Shown: in pieces, positions 43,852-53,029 of the stretch | Layout of the letters: each line of letters starts with the position of its first letter | Position numbering within the stretch: the stretch's first letter is position 1 | Origin: Lachnoclostridium sp. UBA5725 | GTDB lineage: Bacteria; Bacillota; Clostridia; Lachnospirales; Lachnospiraceae | Assembly: GCA_002419585.1 (NCBI GenBank) | Contig: DIGJ01000040.1 | Coordinates: 124,001 to 188,000 of the forward strand | Length of the DNA: 64,000 nt | Direction of reading: 5' to 3' | Notes under the pieces: model-generated | The model's database searches: none | What the model was told of the DNA's origin: nothing | The model's input: the letters and a program-made list of their open reading frames with translations, nothing else | Made by a program: the position numbers and the translations under genes

Positions 43852-44532
43852 CTATCCTAATATAAATTTTTTCACTTTCTTTGCATCCGCATTTGGATTT
43901 AGCTGATATATCTGTGTTTCAATTTTATGATAAGCCTCTTCGAAGCTCAAATTTTGGGCCAAATTCAATACATCTTTATCAAAAAAATCTTCTACCAGAC
44001 AAAATACCGTTGATGACCATCCATATGCATCCCCGATCTTTGATATTTTTCTTGCCCTACCACACATGGTGATATAAAATTTCATTTGAAGTTCTGTTAT
44101 GGCATTGTCAAACTTTGTTTTATCGTCTTTTGCAAATCCTCCATATTGCTTGATCAGATGAAGTGGAATTTCTTTGTGTTCTTGCACCAATTCATAAATT
44201 CGTTTCGCATATAAACTTATTTTCCCATCTTCAAACTCTTCCTCAAGTTCCTTCTTCCCACGTCTGACAGCGTAAAAATATGGGTACCAGTCTTTTGTGA
44301 TGTATCCACTTTTCTTGAAGAAAAATTTGCTATAAGCGATATCGGTGCACTCGTTTAATACACGCATTCTCCATTCCCATGGATCCGTCTCGATATTGGT
44401 GGTATGCCATGAAATATTATCTGCAAACATATCACATAAGGAGAATATACCCTCATTGTTTTCGCCGCCTACACTCATACCAGTTAAGGTTAGGTTTTCT
44501 AAAAAATCTTCAAACTTTCGTATTTCTTTCAT
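43852..44532 (-). CDS. AlkZ-related protein
   Basis: The 226-residue protein has the block FYAVRRGKKELEEEFEDGKISLYAKRIYELV, here cited only for its RRGK and YAKRIYE parts, and a winged-helix-like middle resembling short AlkZ-related proteins of Firmicutes. AlkZ proteins are HTH_42-type DNA glycosylases that excise cross-links, but this shorter relative lacks the full-length glycosylase and activity is unproven. It follows a VOC-family gene by 11 bases. The family assignment is from memory. Confidence 0.55.
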   Translation of the reverse strand: MKEIRKFEDFLENLTLTGMSVGGENNEGIFSLCDMFADNISWHTTNIETDPWEWRMRVLNECTDIAYSKFFFKKSGYITKDWYPYFYAVRRGKKELEEEFEDGKISLYAKRIYELVQEHKEIPLHLIKQYGGFAKDDKTKFDNAITELQMKFYITMCGRARKISKIGDAYGWSSTVFCLVEDFFDKDVLNLAQNLSFEEAYHKIETQIYQLNPNADAKKVKKFILG

Positions 44533-44543
44533 TGAGTTCTCTC

Positions 44544-44975
44544 CTACAATATTATCATATCATTTTCATCAAACTTCCAGAATGGATTGTAAGCTACTTC
44601 CCAGTAATAACCATTTAGATCCATGAAATATCCGCTAAATCCTCCCCAAAATACCTTTTGTGGTTCCTTTGCTATGGTTGCCCCTGCACGTTTTGCAAGT
44701 TCCATTATTTCACATACTTCTTGCTCACTTTTTGCATTGTATGCTAAGGTTATTCCTGCAAAACCTTGTGCTAACTTAGGCGGATTTTCATGATTAATAT
44801 CTTCTGCTAATTCATCTATCCTGTATAGTTCAAATATCGTACCTCTTGTATTAAAAAATGCAACCTTTGCATTATTCTCCGTTAAATCGGTCTGAAATCC
44901 TAATCCGTCCCGATAAAATGCAATTGATTTTTCCATATCTTTTACTCCAAGGCATATTACATTGATTCGATTCAT
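44544..44975 (-). CDS. VOC-family (glyoxalase/dioxygenase-fold) protein
   Basis: The protein has two beta-alpha-beta-beta-beta modules with the opening INVICLGVKDMEKSIAFYRD and the ending YFMDLNGYYWEVAYNP, a standard VOC layout; 143 residues. The frame opens at 45029, but GGAGG with 5-base spacing gives ATG 44975. The metal-ligand pattern is incomplete to my eye, so I assign no reaction. It is transcribed with the AlkZ-related gene. Confidence 0.85.
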   Translation of the reverse strand: MNRINVICLGVKDMEKSIAFYRDGLGFQTDLTENNAKVAFFNTRGTIFELYRIDELAEDINHENPPKLAQGFAGITLAYNAKSEQEVCEIMELAKRAGATIAKEPQKVFWGGFSGYFMDLNGYYWEVAYNPFWKFDENDMIIL

Positions 44976-45029
44976 ATTGTCCTCCATCTTAGCTTGTTTT
45001 AGTAAAATATATAAAACCAATAACGACAA

Positions 45030-45326
45030 CTGTATGTCATGTTCATATATTTTTTGGATTCAATATAAAATCAAATTATTCACGATATCCTAATTATAGT
45101 TCACAAATAATAACTTTTCAAATAATTATTGAGGAAAGTAAAATGTCTTCTTTCCACCGGATGCTAGTTCATTTTCGTTCATCTTGTTCTCTTTCGAATC
45201 AATAAATAAATTAAAATATTTTATAAAACATCTGAATATTCAATTCTTCACGCCTAATAAGTTTCGTATTCTTGTTGAATATATTTTCTTTCTCTGTAAA
45301 TACTACTTACGAAAGGAGTGTTCAAT
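45030..45326. other. AT-rich intergenic region
   Basis: This ~300-base stretch upstream of the 45327 small gene holds the promoters for the divergent VOC gene and the small gene, but I cannot choose convincing boxes. A 20-codon frame at 45143 with GAGGAAAG before it is too short to claim. No hairpin or repeat stands out. Confidence 0.4.
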
Positions 45327-45497
45327 ATGAATCATAAAAAAAATGATACAACGGATTCGATAAAAATTACTAGCACTCAGGACAAAATCAATCTCGATTA
45401 CGATTGGAATAGTGAATATGGAGATGGTGACATCCCTGATATTGATAAGCCAAGAAATGCATCTAAAAATGGACGAAAAGATGATCTTGATTATTAA
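45327..45497 (+). CDS. Small acidic hydrophilic protein, 56 residues
   Basis: An ATG with AAAGGAG eight bases upstream opens a 56-codon frame rich in Asp, Asn, Lys and Gly (for example DYDWNSEYGDGDIPDIDKP), with no hydrophobic segment. A terminator begins directly after the TAA. The ribosome site plus adjacent terminator make a real monocistronic gene likely. I do not recognise the family; the composition suggests a disordered protein. Confidence 0.65.
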   Translation: MNHKKNDTTDSIKITSTQDKINLDYDWNSEYGDGDIPDIDKPRNASKNGRKDDLDY

Positions 45498-45525
45498 AAA
45501 GGAAGCTTTTATGCTTCCTTTTTTA
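45498..45525 (+). terminator. Terminator of the small acidic protein gene
   Basis: AAAGGAAGC (45498-45506) pairs with GCTTCCTTT (45513-45521), followed by TTTTA. Confidence 0.88.
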
Positions 45526-45551
45526 GCTCACTTTATTAAGGAGTTGGTAAA

Positions 45552-46301
45552 ATGTACTACATTGTATTTGATTTGGAATTCAATCAAGATATTTCTTCCC
45601 CATTCTTTACTGATAAAGATTCATACCGTTGTCCTTTTGAAATCATTCAAATTGGTGCCATCAAAATAGACTCGTCGTTAAATACGGTCGCTACTTTTAA
45701 TCGTTATGTAACACCAACCATCTATCCACATGTAAATCCTTTTATTACCGAATTGACTGGTATTACCACTGAACAACTCCTATTAGAAGCGTCATTTCCC
45801 AATATATTTGACAATTTTATCGAGTTTATAGAAGACGATGAGGATGATTGTGTTTTTTGCACCTGGGGTATGTCAGACATGAAAGAACTTTTCCGAAATG
45901 TTACTTATCATCAGCTGGATATTAATCGTCTGCCCAAGCTTTTTATTAATTTACAACCCTATGTTTCCACTCATGTGGGTTTATCGCATTCAAAATTATT
46001 AAATCTGAAAACTGCGGTTGAATCACTGCAAATTTCAATGCCTTATCCCTTTCATAATGCTCTTTATGATGCCTATTATACCGCAGAATTGTTTAAAAAG
46101 ATTCAATGCCCATCTCTACACCCAAAACGATACGATCCATATTATGTAAAAATCCGACCAAAACAAACCAAAAAGATAATTGATTTTGAACAGCTGATTC
46201 TGCAATTTGAAAAAATGTATGCCAGAGAATTAAACAAGGAAGAAAAAGATATGATAAAGCTTGCATATAAAATGGGCAAAACACATCAGTTTCTAAAATA
46301 A
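45552..46301 (+). CDS. DEDD-family 3'-5' exonuclease (KapD/ERI-1-like)
   Basis: The first exonuclease motif is YYIVFDLEFNQ (the DxE pair), followed by FEIIQIGAIKID and, near the C-terminus, the HNALYDAYYTAELFKK block carrying His and Asp of a DEDDh site. The 249-residue length suits the KapD/ERI-1-like RNase group. AAGGAG precedes the ATG. It probably trims RNA 3' ends; DNA as substrate cannot be excluded. Confidence 0.87.
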   Translation: MYYIVFDLEFNQDISSPFFTDKDSYRCPFEIIQIGAIKIDSSLNTVATFNRYVTPTIYPHVNPFITELTGITTEQLLLEASFPNIFDNFIEFIEDDEDDCVFCTWGMSDMKELFRNVTYHQLDINRLPKLFINLQPYVSTHVGLSHSKLLNLKTAVESLQISMPYPFHNALYDAYYTAELFKKIQCPSLHPKRYDPYYVKIRPKQTKKIIDFEQLILQFEKMYARELNKEEKDMIKLAYKMGKTHQFLK

Positions 46302-46345
46302 AGAAAGGACCAAATCGTATCTGATTTGATCCTTTCTTTATTTGT
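46300..46345. terminator. Bidirectional terminator between exonuclease and cysteine synthase genes
   Basis: AAAGAAAGGA (46300-46309) pairs with TCCTTTCTTT (46330-46339), with an inner AAATC/GATTT stem; T-rich on both sides. Confidence 0.8.
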
Positions 46346-46407
46346 ATCGCTTTTCTAATTTTATCTTTACCTATTTTAGAAATTCAATTTTTTCTAATCC
46401 ATTCCTT

Positions 46408-47337
46408 TTATTCATCAAATAGTGGTGTACTGAAATATCGTTCTGCGGTATCTGGTAAAATAGTTACCACCGTTTTTCCCTTACCAAGCTTTTTCGCTAA
46501 TGCTAATGCTGCTGCCACATTTGTACCACTTGAGATTCCACACATAAGTCCTTCTTTTCTTGCCAAATCTTTCGAAGTTTGAATTGCTTCCTCATCGGTA
46601 ACAATATAAAGATTGTTATAAATATTCTGATTCAAGTTTATTGGAATAATTCCATCCCCTATACCCATTTGAAGGTGCGTTCCGATGGTTCCTCCTGCTA
46701 GTATTGCTGCATTTTTTGGTTCAACTGCCCAAATTTCAATCTCCGGATTCTGCGCCTTCAACACCTCACCAATTCCAGATATTGTGCCTCCAGTACCAAT
46801 CCCTGAACAAAATCCATGAATTGGACCCGCTATCTGTTCCAATATTTCAATTCCGGTATGATGTTTATGAACCATAGGATTTGCAGGATTTTCAAATTGT
46901 TGCGGAACAAAAACATTCGGGTTTTCGTTTTGCATCGCTATTGCTGTACTTAGACATTCTTCAATGCATCGTCCAATATCACCGGCATCATGAACTAAAA
47001 CGACCTCGGCTCCATAATGCTTTACAAGTTTTCTTCGTTCCTCACTTACCGAATCTGGCATAATGATGATAGTACGATAGCCTTTTACCGCGCCAATTAG
47101 TGCAAGCCCTATCCCTTGATTTCCACTGGTAGGCTCAACTATGATGGTATCTTGATTGATAAGTCCTTCGTGTTCTGCTTGAAGAATCATATTATAAGCC
47201 GTTCTCGTTTTGATGGACCCTCCTACATTTAGGCCCTCAAATTTCACGAAAACGTCCGCTCCATTTGGATCCGGCAAATGAGCTAATCGTATCATTGGTG
47301 TATGCCCAATCGCATCCAGTATATTGTTATATATCAT
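46408..47337 (-). CDS. cysK: Cysteine synthase (O-acetylserine sulfhydrylase)
   Basis: This is a PLP-dependent fold-type II enzyme: PLP lysine in GGSIKTRTAYNM, phosphate/substrate loop TSGNQGIGLA, and GTGGTISGIGEVLK. Length 309 equals CysK. The usual NPGGSVKDR is NVGGSIKTR here, a variant that may shift amino-acceptor preference. It should combine O-acetylserine with sulfide. GAGG seven bases upstream supports the ATG. It stands alone. Confidence 0.88.
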   Translation of the reverse strand: MIYNNILDAIGHTPMIRLAHLPDPNGADVFVKFEGLNVGGSIKTRTAYNMILQAEHEGLINQDTIIVEPTSGNQGIGLALIGAVKGYRTIIIMPDSVSEERRKLVKHYGAEVVLVHDAGDIGRCIEECLSTAIAMQNENPNVFVPQQFENPANPMVHKHHTGIEILEQIAGPIHGFCSGIGTGGTISGIGEVLKAQNPEIEIWAVEPKNAAILAGGTIGTHLQMGIGDGIIPINLNQNIYNNLYIVTDEEAIQTSKDLARKEGLMCGISSGTNVAAALALAKKLGKGKTVVTILPDTAERYFSTPLFDE

Positions 47338-47447
47338 ATAAAAACCTCGTTCATATTTTTTTGTTACTTATATCATTATAGTATTTGGAATACTCTGGCA
47401 TGATACCATTTTTTAATCACAATTTTTTGACTTGGATCTACTATCAT

Positions 47448-49913
47448 TTATCTTTTGTTTTCATTGATTACAAACTGGATAAATACTACTGGTGCTTGTG
47501 CCGTTTTTATTTTTAATACGGCTGCTCCACTTTTTCCGGTTGTCTTTACATAGGTACCTGCCATTCCACCTTTTAAGGATATGATTTTTGGTCCAATGAT
47601 CTCAATCGGACCTTCTGCCTCTAAAGTAACCGGTTCGTTATAATATGTTAAAATATTCTGATATTCATCCATTGCCTGAATCCGAATCCCCGCAACATCA
47701 TAGGTATCTCCTTCTAGCAATTGTGTATGATCCACATCGACATTTAGATGCATTGCTTTCATTGGCTCCTTATGCACGGTTTTTACGACCTGACCATTTT
47801 TGACCGCTTCAAAACGATATGCCGTAACACTACCACCCCAGTCTCCAATATAACGGTTATATAGAACAACCGCATCCTCAGGTTTCATGTGATATAGCAA
47901 TACCATTTTCACTGCAATGAATTTGATGGAGAGTGGTAAATTACCAATCCCATTTTTGGCTGCGGTATTTAATGCAAGGGAAATCTGCTCCGCTTGTCTT
48001 TTCGTGAATTTTTCATTCTTTATAATCTGCTCTCCGATAAAATCATCGATTAAAATTGGTCCATGTTTTAAAAACTTGAATTTTGAATCCTTTGCATAGA
48101 ACTCTTTGATAAATAAATCATTTTTATACATGCGAACACTATCGGCATTTGTAAAAATATAGGTGTCCCCACGGTTGCACCCTGGATGCTCCCCAATATC
48201 CATGCTAGAGCTAATCTCAAGGAAGTCTGTTTCCTCGCTTTGACTTGCATAAACAGCTGCTGCAAGCTTTGGATTACGAAACATATCCATTACACCATGG
48301 TAGCAAATTCGGTCTCCACTACCAAAATCTTTATGCGTATTATAATCAAACATACACCAACCAAAGCTTCCAGCAATATCCTCTTGTTCGCAAACTGCAT
48401 TTAAAACATTTACATGACGCATAGCATGTTCCAAGCGATGCTCTTCACAATCGTAACTTTTCGTTGGAAACATATGACCGTTATATTCAGACACCAGATA
48501 CGGCTTATCCATGTTGGAGGTTACATCCTTTTTCATGTCGCATCCTTTTGTCTTTCCATCGTGGACAAAATCGTTATAGGTATAAACATCTTCCAGCAAA
48601 TTACTTCTTTTATTTGCACGCACTCCACCAGTTGGTCTGCTATCATCCAATGCATGGGCCGCTTCATTGGTACGCTTATAAAATGCATCATCATCTTGTG
48701 ATTCATTAATTCGCACTCCCCAAAGAACGATTGAGGTATGATTTCGATATTGTAATATCATCTCTTTTACATTTTCGACCGCTTGGTCTTTCCATTTTGC
48801 ATCCCCAATATGCTGCCATCCCGGAATCTCCGTAAATACAAGTAGTCCGATTTCATCACAACGATCAATAAAATAGTGTGACTGCGGATAGTGAGACGTA
48901 CGTACCGCATTTAGTCCCAATTCCGATTTGAGGATATCGGCATCTTTCATTTGTTGATATTTTGGCATTGCATAACCAACATATGGATAGCTTTGATGGC
49001 GATTGAGACCACGGAGTTTTAATTTACGTCCATTTAAATAAAATCCATCGACTCTAAATTCTGCCTTACGGAAGCCAAATCGAATGGTATTCCTATCAAT
49101 TACATTACCATCTTTTATCAGTTCAGTGGTAATTTCATATAACACTGGATTTATTACATCCCATAATGCAATATTTTCCACTTGATATTCCGTGGTTTGC
49201 ACTCCTGAAATATTTGTTTCACCAAGTGTTACGGGTTCTTTGTACAGATCCTTTTTAATCTCAACACCGTCTTTGCACCAGATTCTCATGCTCTGTCTTA
49301 GCATTAAATGTTCCGAATTTTTATTCAGCGTCACTTGGGTAAAAATTCTCGCAAACGTATGATACTTCTTAATTTCTTCTTCTAAAACGGAAAGGTCCTC
49401 CGGAAGTTTCGTTTTAACAAACACGTCCTCTATGTAAACATCATTTTTAATATCAAGATAAACATCACGGTAAATACCACCATATGTCATATAATCAACA
49501 ACAAATCCAAAGGGAGGTATATTGATATCTTCCTTACTATTGACACGTACAACCAAAACATTTTCCGAACCATAAATTAGTTTTTCACTGATATTAATCA
49601 CAAAAGCAGTATAACCACATCGATGCTCTCCGATTTTTTCACCATTCAAAAAGACTTCTGCTTCATGTGCTACGCCATCAAACGTTAGCAAGACTTGTTT
49701 TCCGATCCATTCTTCTTTGGCATTTATTACTTTTCGATAACCGCTATTCATTTGATATATGTGCTCATCAAAGTAATTAAACGGTGTTTCCATACAGGTA
49801 TGTGGAAGGCGTATGCTTTGCATTTTTTTCGTATCGTAATCTCTTTTTAATAATTCCTTTGCAAATTCTTCTGTAAAATTCCAGTCATTGTTTAGATAAA
49901 TTCTTTTCCCCAT
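47448..49913 (-). CDS. GH2 glycosidase (beta-galactosidase/beta-glucuronidase type)
   Basis: The protein has the GH2 order: N-terminal jelly-roll (DWNFTEEF, GYRKVI), immunoglobulin-like domain, TIM barrel with GLNRHQSYPYVGYAMP, acid/base Glu in WGVRINESQDD and nucleophile Glu in YLVSEYNGH, and C-terminal Ig-like parts; 821 residues. There is no signal peptide, so it acts on imported oligosaccharides. The exact specificity (galactoside, glucuronide or mannoside) is not readable. It is monocistronic, between cysK and a terminator. Confidence 0.9.
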   Translation of the reverse strand: MGKRIYLNNDWNFTEEFAKELLKRDYDTKKMQSIRLPHTCMETPFNYFDEHIYQMNSGYRKVINAKEEWIGKQVLLTFDGVAHEAEVFLNGEKIGEHRCGYTAFVINISEKLIYGSENVLVVRVNSKEDINIPPFGFVVDYMTYGGIYRDVYLDIKNDVYIEDVFVKTKLPEDLSVLEEEIKKYHTFARIFTQVTLNKNSEHLMLRQSMRIWCKDGVEIKKDLYKEPVTLGETNISGVQTTEYQVENIALWDVINPVLYEITTELIKDGNVIDRNTIRFGFRKAEFRVDGFYLNGRKLKLRGLNRHQSYPYVGYAMPKYQQMKDADILKSELGLNAVRTSHYPQSHYFIDRCDEIGLLVFTEIPGWQHIGDAKWKDQAVENVKEMILQYRNHTSIVLWGVRINESQDDDAFYKRTNEAAHALDDSRPTGGVRANKRSNLLEDVYTYNDFVHDGKTKGCDMKKDVTSNMDKPYLVSEYNGHMFPTKSYDCEEHRLEHAMRHVNVLNAVCEQEDIAGSFGWCMFDYNTHKDFGSGDRICYHGVMDMFRNPKLAAAVYASQSEETDFLEISSSMDIGEHPGCNRGDTYIFTNADSVRMYKNDLFIKEFYAKDSKFKFLKHGPILIDDFIGEQIIKNEKFTKRQAEQISLALNTAAKNGIGNLPLSIKFIAVKMVLLYHMKPEDAVVLYNRYIGDWGGSVTAYRFEAVKNGQVVKTVHKEPMKAMHLNVDVDHTQLLEGDTYDVAGIRIQAMDEYQNILTYYNEPVTLEAEGPIEIIGPKIISLKGGMAGTYVKTTGKSGAAVLKIKTAQAPVVFIQFVINENKR

Positions 49914-50023
49914 ATCTGCAACCTTTCCTTTTGCTTTTATTATTTCTATTTCTGATAATCTAATTATATTATAAAACTCTAATGCCGTCTATTAGTTTTT
50001 TCAGTTTTCTTAGTGAACGTTTT

Positions 50024-50064
50024 TAATAAAAAAATAGGAAAAGACGTGCGTCTTTTCCTATTTT
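50024..50064. terminator. Terminator after the P-type ATPase gene
   Basis: The two 16-base arms AAAATAGGAAAAGACG (50031-50046) and CGTCTTTTCCTATTTT (50049-50064) are perfect, with flanking A/T runs. It serves the ATPase transcript on the minus strand. Confidence 0.9.
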
Positions 50065-50072
50065 AATCTTTA

Positions 50073-52709
50073 TTATTTACTGAACTTACGTTGTATAAAT
50101 TTTACGATTTCAACAATTGGAATAACGGAGAATGCCATACCAAGTGCTGTAAAATATTCTACCAAAGAAATTTCCTCAAATCCAAATGCCGCTGACAGTA
50201 CTGGAACATAAATAACTGCTGTTGTTAAGATAAGAGAAAGAATCATTGCTCCTGTAAGGAACTTGTTGTTACGTTTCAAACTAAATAAAGAAGCTCTTTG
50301 AGAACGCATGTTAAATGAATGGAAGATTTCTGCCATTGACATGGTTAAAAACGCCATTGTCATACCATCTGGACTGTTTGCAATTTCCCATACTCCAGCT
50401 TCCATATAATGTCCAACAAAGTATGCCAATGTTGTTATCACAGTAACAATTACACCTTGATATAAAGTATCCACACCAAGTCCGCCTGAGAAAATACCAT
50501 CTTTCGAATCTCTTGGCTTACGTTTCATGATGGTAGGCTCCGCTTCTTCCATACCAAGTGCAAGTGCAGGGAAACAATCGGTAATTAAATTGATCCATAA
50601 CAAATGAACTGGTTTTAATATTACAAATCCCATTAAGGTAGCAAAGAATATGGATAATACTTCACTTAAGTTAGATCCCAATAAAAACTGAATTGACTTT
50701 CTTATATTGTCATAAATACGACGACCTTCTTCTACTGCTGATACAATTGTTGCAAAGTTATCATCGGCCAACACCATATCTGCAACATTCTTTGTTACAT
50801 CAGTACCAGTAATACCCATACCAACACCAATGTCTGCGCTCTTAATGGAAGGTGCATCATTTACACCATCTCCGGTCATAGCCGTAATCATGCCCTTTGA
50901 TTTCCATGCATTTACAATTCTCACCTTATGTTCTGGCTGAACACGGGCATATACAGAATATTCTTCCACCTTATCTTTAAACTCTTCATCACTGATTTCA
51001 TTTAATTGTGCTCCTGTTATAGCATGAGAAGCATCGGTAATAATTCCTAACTGAATTGCAATTGCAACTGCAGTATCCTTATGATCTCCCGTAATCATGA
51101 CTGGTCTAATTCCAGATTCTTTACATTCTTTAATCGCGTCTACTACTTCTGGACGAATTGGATCAATCATACCGGTTAAACCAATAAAAATCAATTCGTT
51201 TTCCAAAGCTTGTGCTGTATGTTCTACTGGCTTTTCCTGATACTCTTTATAAGAAGCTGCTAGTACACGAAGAGCTTTATCCGCCATCGCTTTGTTAGCG
51301 TTTAGGATTTCGGTTCTATCTGCGTCGGTAAGTACTTCTACCTTGTCATTTTTCAATATCTTTGTACATTGTTTTAATATTTCATCTGGAGCACCCTTTG
51401 TATATTGGATAAATGTGCCATCTTTCTTTTCATGAATGGTAGACATCATTTTTCTCATAGAGTCAAATGGTACTTCCCCTACTCTAGGCATTTCTTTTTT
51501 CAAATCATTCTTATTTAAATTAAGACTACTTGCATAATTAACAAGTGCACACTCGGTTGGTTCTCCCTTTGCTGTCTTTTCTGTCTCATACTCAGCGTCA
51601 CTACACAATGCCATTGCAGTTGCAAGTGTTTTGGCATCTTTTCCAAAATATTCTTCCACAACGGTCATTTTATTCTGTGTTAATGTTCCAGTTTTATCGG
51701 AGCAAATAATCTGAGCACATCCAAGTGTTTCTACTGCGGTTAGTTTACGAATAACGGCATTACGGCGAGACATATTGGTAACACCAATGGATAGTACAAT
51801 CGTAACAACCGTTGCAAGACCTTCTGGTATTGCTGCTACCGCAAGACTTACGGCAACCATAAAGGTATCCAGCATAATTTTTCCGGAAAAATCACCGGAA
51901 CGAATCAGGCTAAACGCAAAAATAAAGATACAAATACCAATAACAAGATAACTTAATACTTTACTGAGCTGATTTAACTTAATCTGAAGTGGTGTTTCAC
52001 CTTCCTGTGCATTTGCAAGTGCATCGGCTATTTTACCCATTTCTGTATCCATACCAGTCGCTACAACAACAGCTGATCCACGACCATACACAACAGCACT
52101 TCCCATATATACCATGTTCTTTCTGTCTCCGAGTGGTACATCTTTTTCCTTTTCCAGCTTTAATAAAGAAGTAATCTTGTTTACAGGAACGGATTCTCCT
52201 GTTAACGCTGCTTCTTCAATTTTAAGACTTGCACTTTCTAAAATTCTGCAATCTGCTGGTACTGCATCTCCAGCCTCTAATAAAACCACATCTCCAACAA
52301 CAAGATCTTCACTCTTGATGTTGGCAACCTTTCCATCACGAAGTACCTTCGATGTGGCGGCTGCCATCTCCTGTAATGCTTCAATTGCCTTTTCTGCTTT
52401 GCTTTCTTGATATACACCAAGGATCGCATTTATTATAACAACTGTCATAATAATAAATACATCAGCAAATGATTCACCAGAGTAAGCTGCTGTAACACCA
52501 GATATTACTGCTGCAACCAGCAAAATAATAGTCATCGGATCTCTAAACTGCATTAAAAAGCGAATAAATGTAGATACTTTCTTGCCTTCTGCAAGCTTAT
52601 TTTTCCCATTTTCCTCTAATCTTTTTGATGCCTGCGATGATGACAACCCTTCCTTTGTACTTTTTACTTCATTCAGTACGTCAGATGCTTCTTTCAAATA
52701 GTATTGCAT
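50073..52709 (-). CDS. P2-type cation-transporting ATPase, probably manganese/calcium exporter
   Basis: All P-type motifs are present: actuator TGES (170-173), PEGL (295-298), phosphorylated Asp338 in DKTGTLTQ, and TGDGVNDAP. TM5 SNLSEVLSIF and TM6 NLITDCFPALALG keep the Asn, Glu, Thr and Asp used by SERCA-like pumps. The frame opens at 52745, but AAGGAG before ATG 52709 fixes the start (878 residues). The yybP-ykoY riboswitch upstream is Mn2+-sensing, which argues that the pump exports Mn2+ (perhaps Ca2+ too). It is transcribed alone. Confidence 0.93.
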   Translation of the reverse strand: MQYYLKEASDVLNEVKSTKEGLSSSQASKRLEENGKNKLAEGKKVSTFIRFLMQFRDPMTIILLVAAVISGVTAAYSGESFADVFIIMTVVIINAILGVYQESKAEKAIEALQEMAAATSKVLRDGKVANIKSEDLVVGDVVLLEAGDAVPADCRILESASLKIEEAALTGESVPVNKITSLLKLEKEKDVPLGDRKNMVYMGSAVVYGRGSAVVVATGMDTEMGKIADALANAQEGETPLQIKLNQLSKVLSYLVIGICIFIFAFSLIRSGDFSGKIMLDTFMVAVSLAVAAIPEGLATVVTIVLSIGVTNMSRRNAVIRKLTAVETLGCAQIICSDKTGTLTQNKMTVVEEYFGKDAKTLATAMALCSDAEYETEKTAKGEPTECALVNYASSLNLNKNDLKKEMPRVGEVPFDSMRKMMSTIHEKKDGTFIQYTKGAPDEILKQCTKILKNDKVEVLTDADRTEILNANKAMADKALRVLAASYKEYQEKPVEHTAQALENELIFIGLTGMIDPIRPEVVDAIKECKESGIRPVMITGDHKDTAVAIAIQLGIITDASHAITGAQLNEISDEEFKDKVEEYSVYARVQPEHKVRIVNAWKSKGMITAMTGDGVNDAPSIKSADIGVGMGITGTDVTKNVADMVLADDNFATIVSAVEEGRRIYDNIRKSIQFLLGSNLSEVLSIFFATLMGFVILKPVHLLWINLITDCFPALALGMEEAEPTIMKRKPRDSKDGIFSGGLGVDTLYQGVIVTVITTLAYFVGHYMEAGVWEIANSPDGMTMAFLTMSMAEIFHSFNMRSQRASLFSLKRNNKFLTGAMILSLILTTAVIYVPVLSAAFGFEEISLVEYFTALGMAFSVIPIVEIVKFIQRKFSK

Positions 52710-52766
52710 TTTTACATCTCCTTTTAATATTTTTATAGTGAACATCTAATATATTACTTCGATGTT

Positions 52767-52805
52767 AAAAAAAACTCATGCACAGTTTTAAAAACCGTAC
52801 ATGAG
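52767..52805 (-). terminator. Riboswitch expression-platform terminator
   Basis: 13-base arms (52775-52787 and 52793-52805, CTCATG...CATGAG) with two wobble pairs, followed by eight T on the minus strand. Its 5' arm begins with the CTCATG that also closes riboswitch stem P1, so the two structures exclude each other. Confidence 0.9.
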
Positions 52806-52890
52806 TCTTGTTCTTTAAGGCAAGCCAGGCCCTTGGCCACGATGTTGACTTGACACATGCCAAATGGCATGCAAACTACTCCCTCATGGG
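52800..52890 (-). promoter_or_regulatory. yybP-ykoY manganese riboswitch
   Basis: The minus strand begins CATGAG-GGAGTAG and ends GAACAAGA-CTCATG; the CATGAG/CTCATG arms make P1, and GGAGTAG plus GTCAACA and the closing CAAGA match the conserved yybP-ykoY core. Mn2+ binding should stabilise P1, free the transcript from the overlapping terminator and turn the ATPase on. It lies ~12 nt after the predicted start of transcription. Confidence 0.88.
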
Positions 52891-52906
52891 ATATTACAAT
52901 AGCATT

Positions 52907-52935
52907 AGTATATAGAACAAAATGATTCAAGTCAA
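52907..52935 (-). promoter_or_regulatory. Promoter of the Mn riboswitch-ATPase transcript
   Basis: TTGACT (52930-52935), 17 bases, TATACT (52907-52912) on the minus strand; start near 52900. Confidence 0.7.
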
Positions 52936-53029
52936 GAAAAAGGTATAAAATCTTCCATATTTTGTCGTCTACTCAAAGAAAAGACACCATGTTATACTAT
53001 AATTAATACAATAAAGGGAGGAAACAAAG

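Noticed and set aside
45143..45205. 20-codon ORF with a GAGGAAAG site
   Set aside because: Too short and without any recognisable feature; the downstream 56-codon gene has far better support.
52985..53010. Promoter of the chitinase gene (TATACT/TATAAT boxes)
   Set aside because: Good -10 candidates exist but no -35 box at acceptable spacing, so I did not annotate it.
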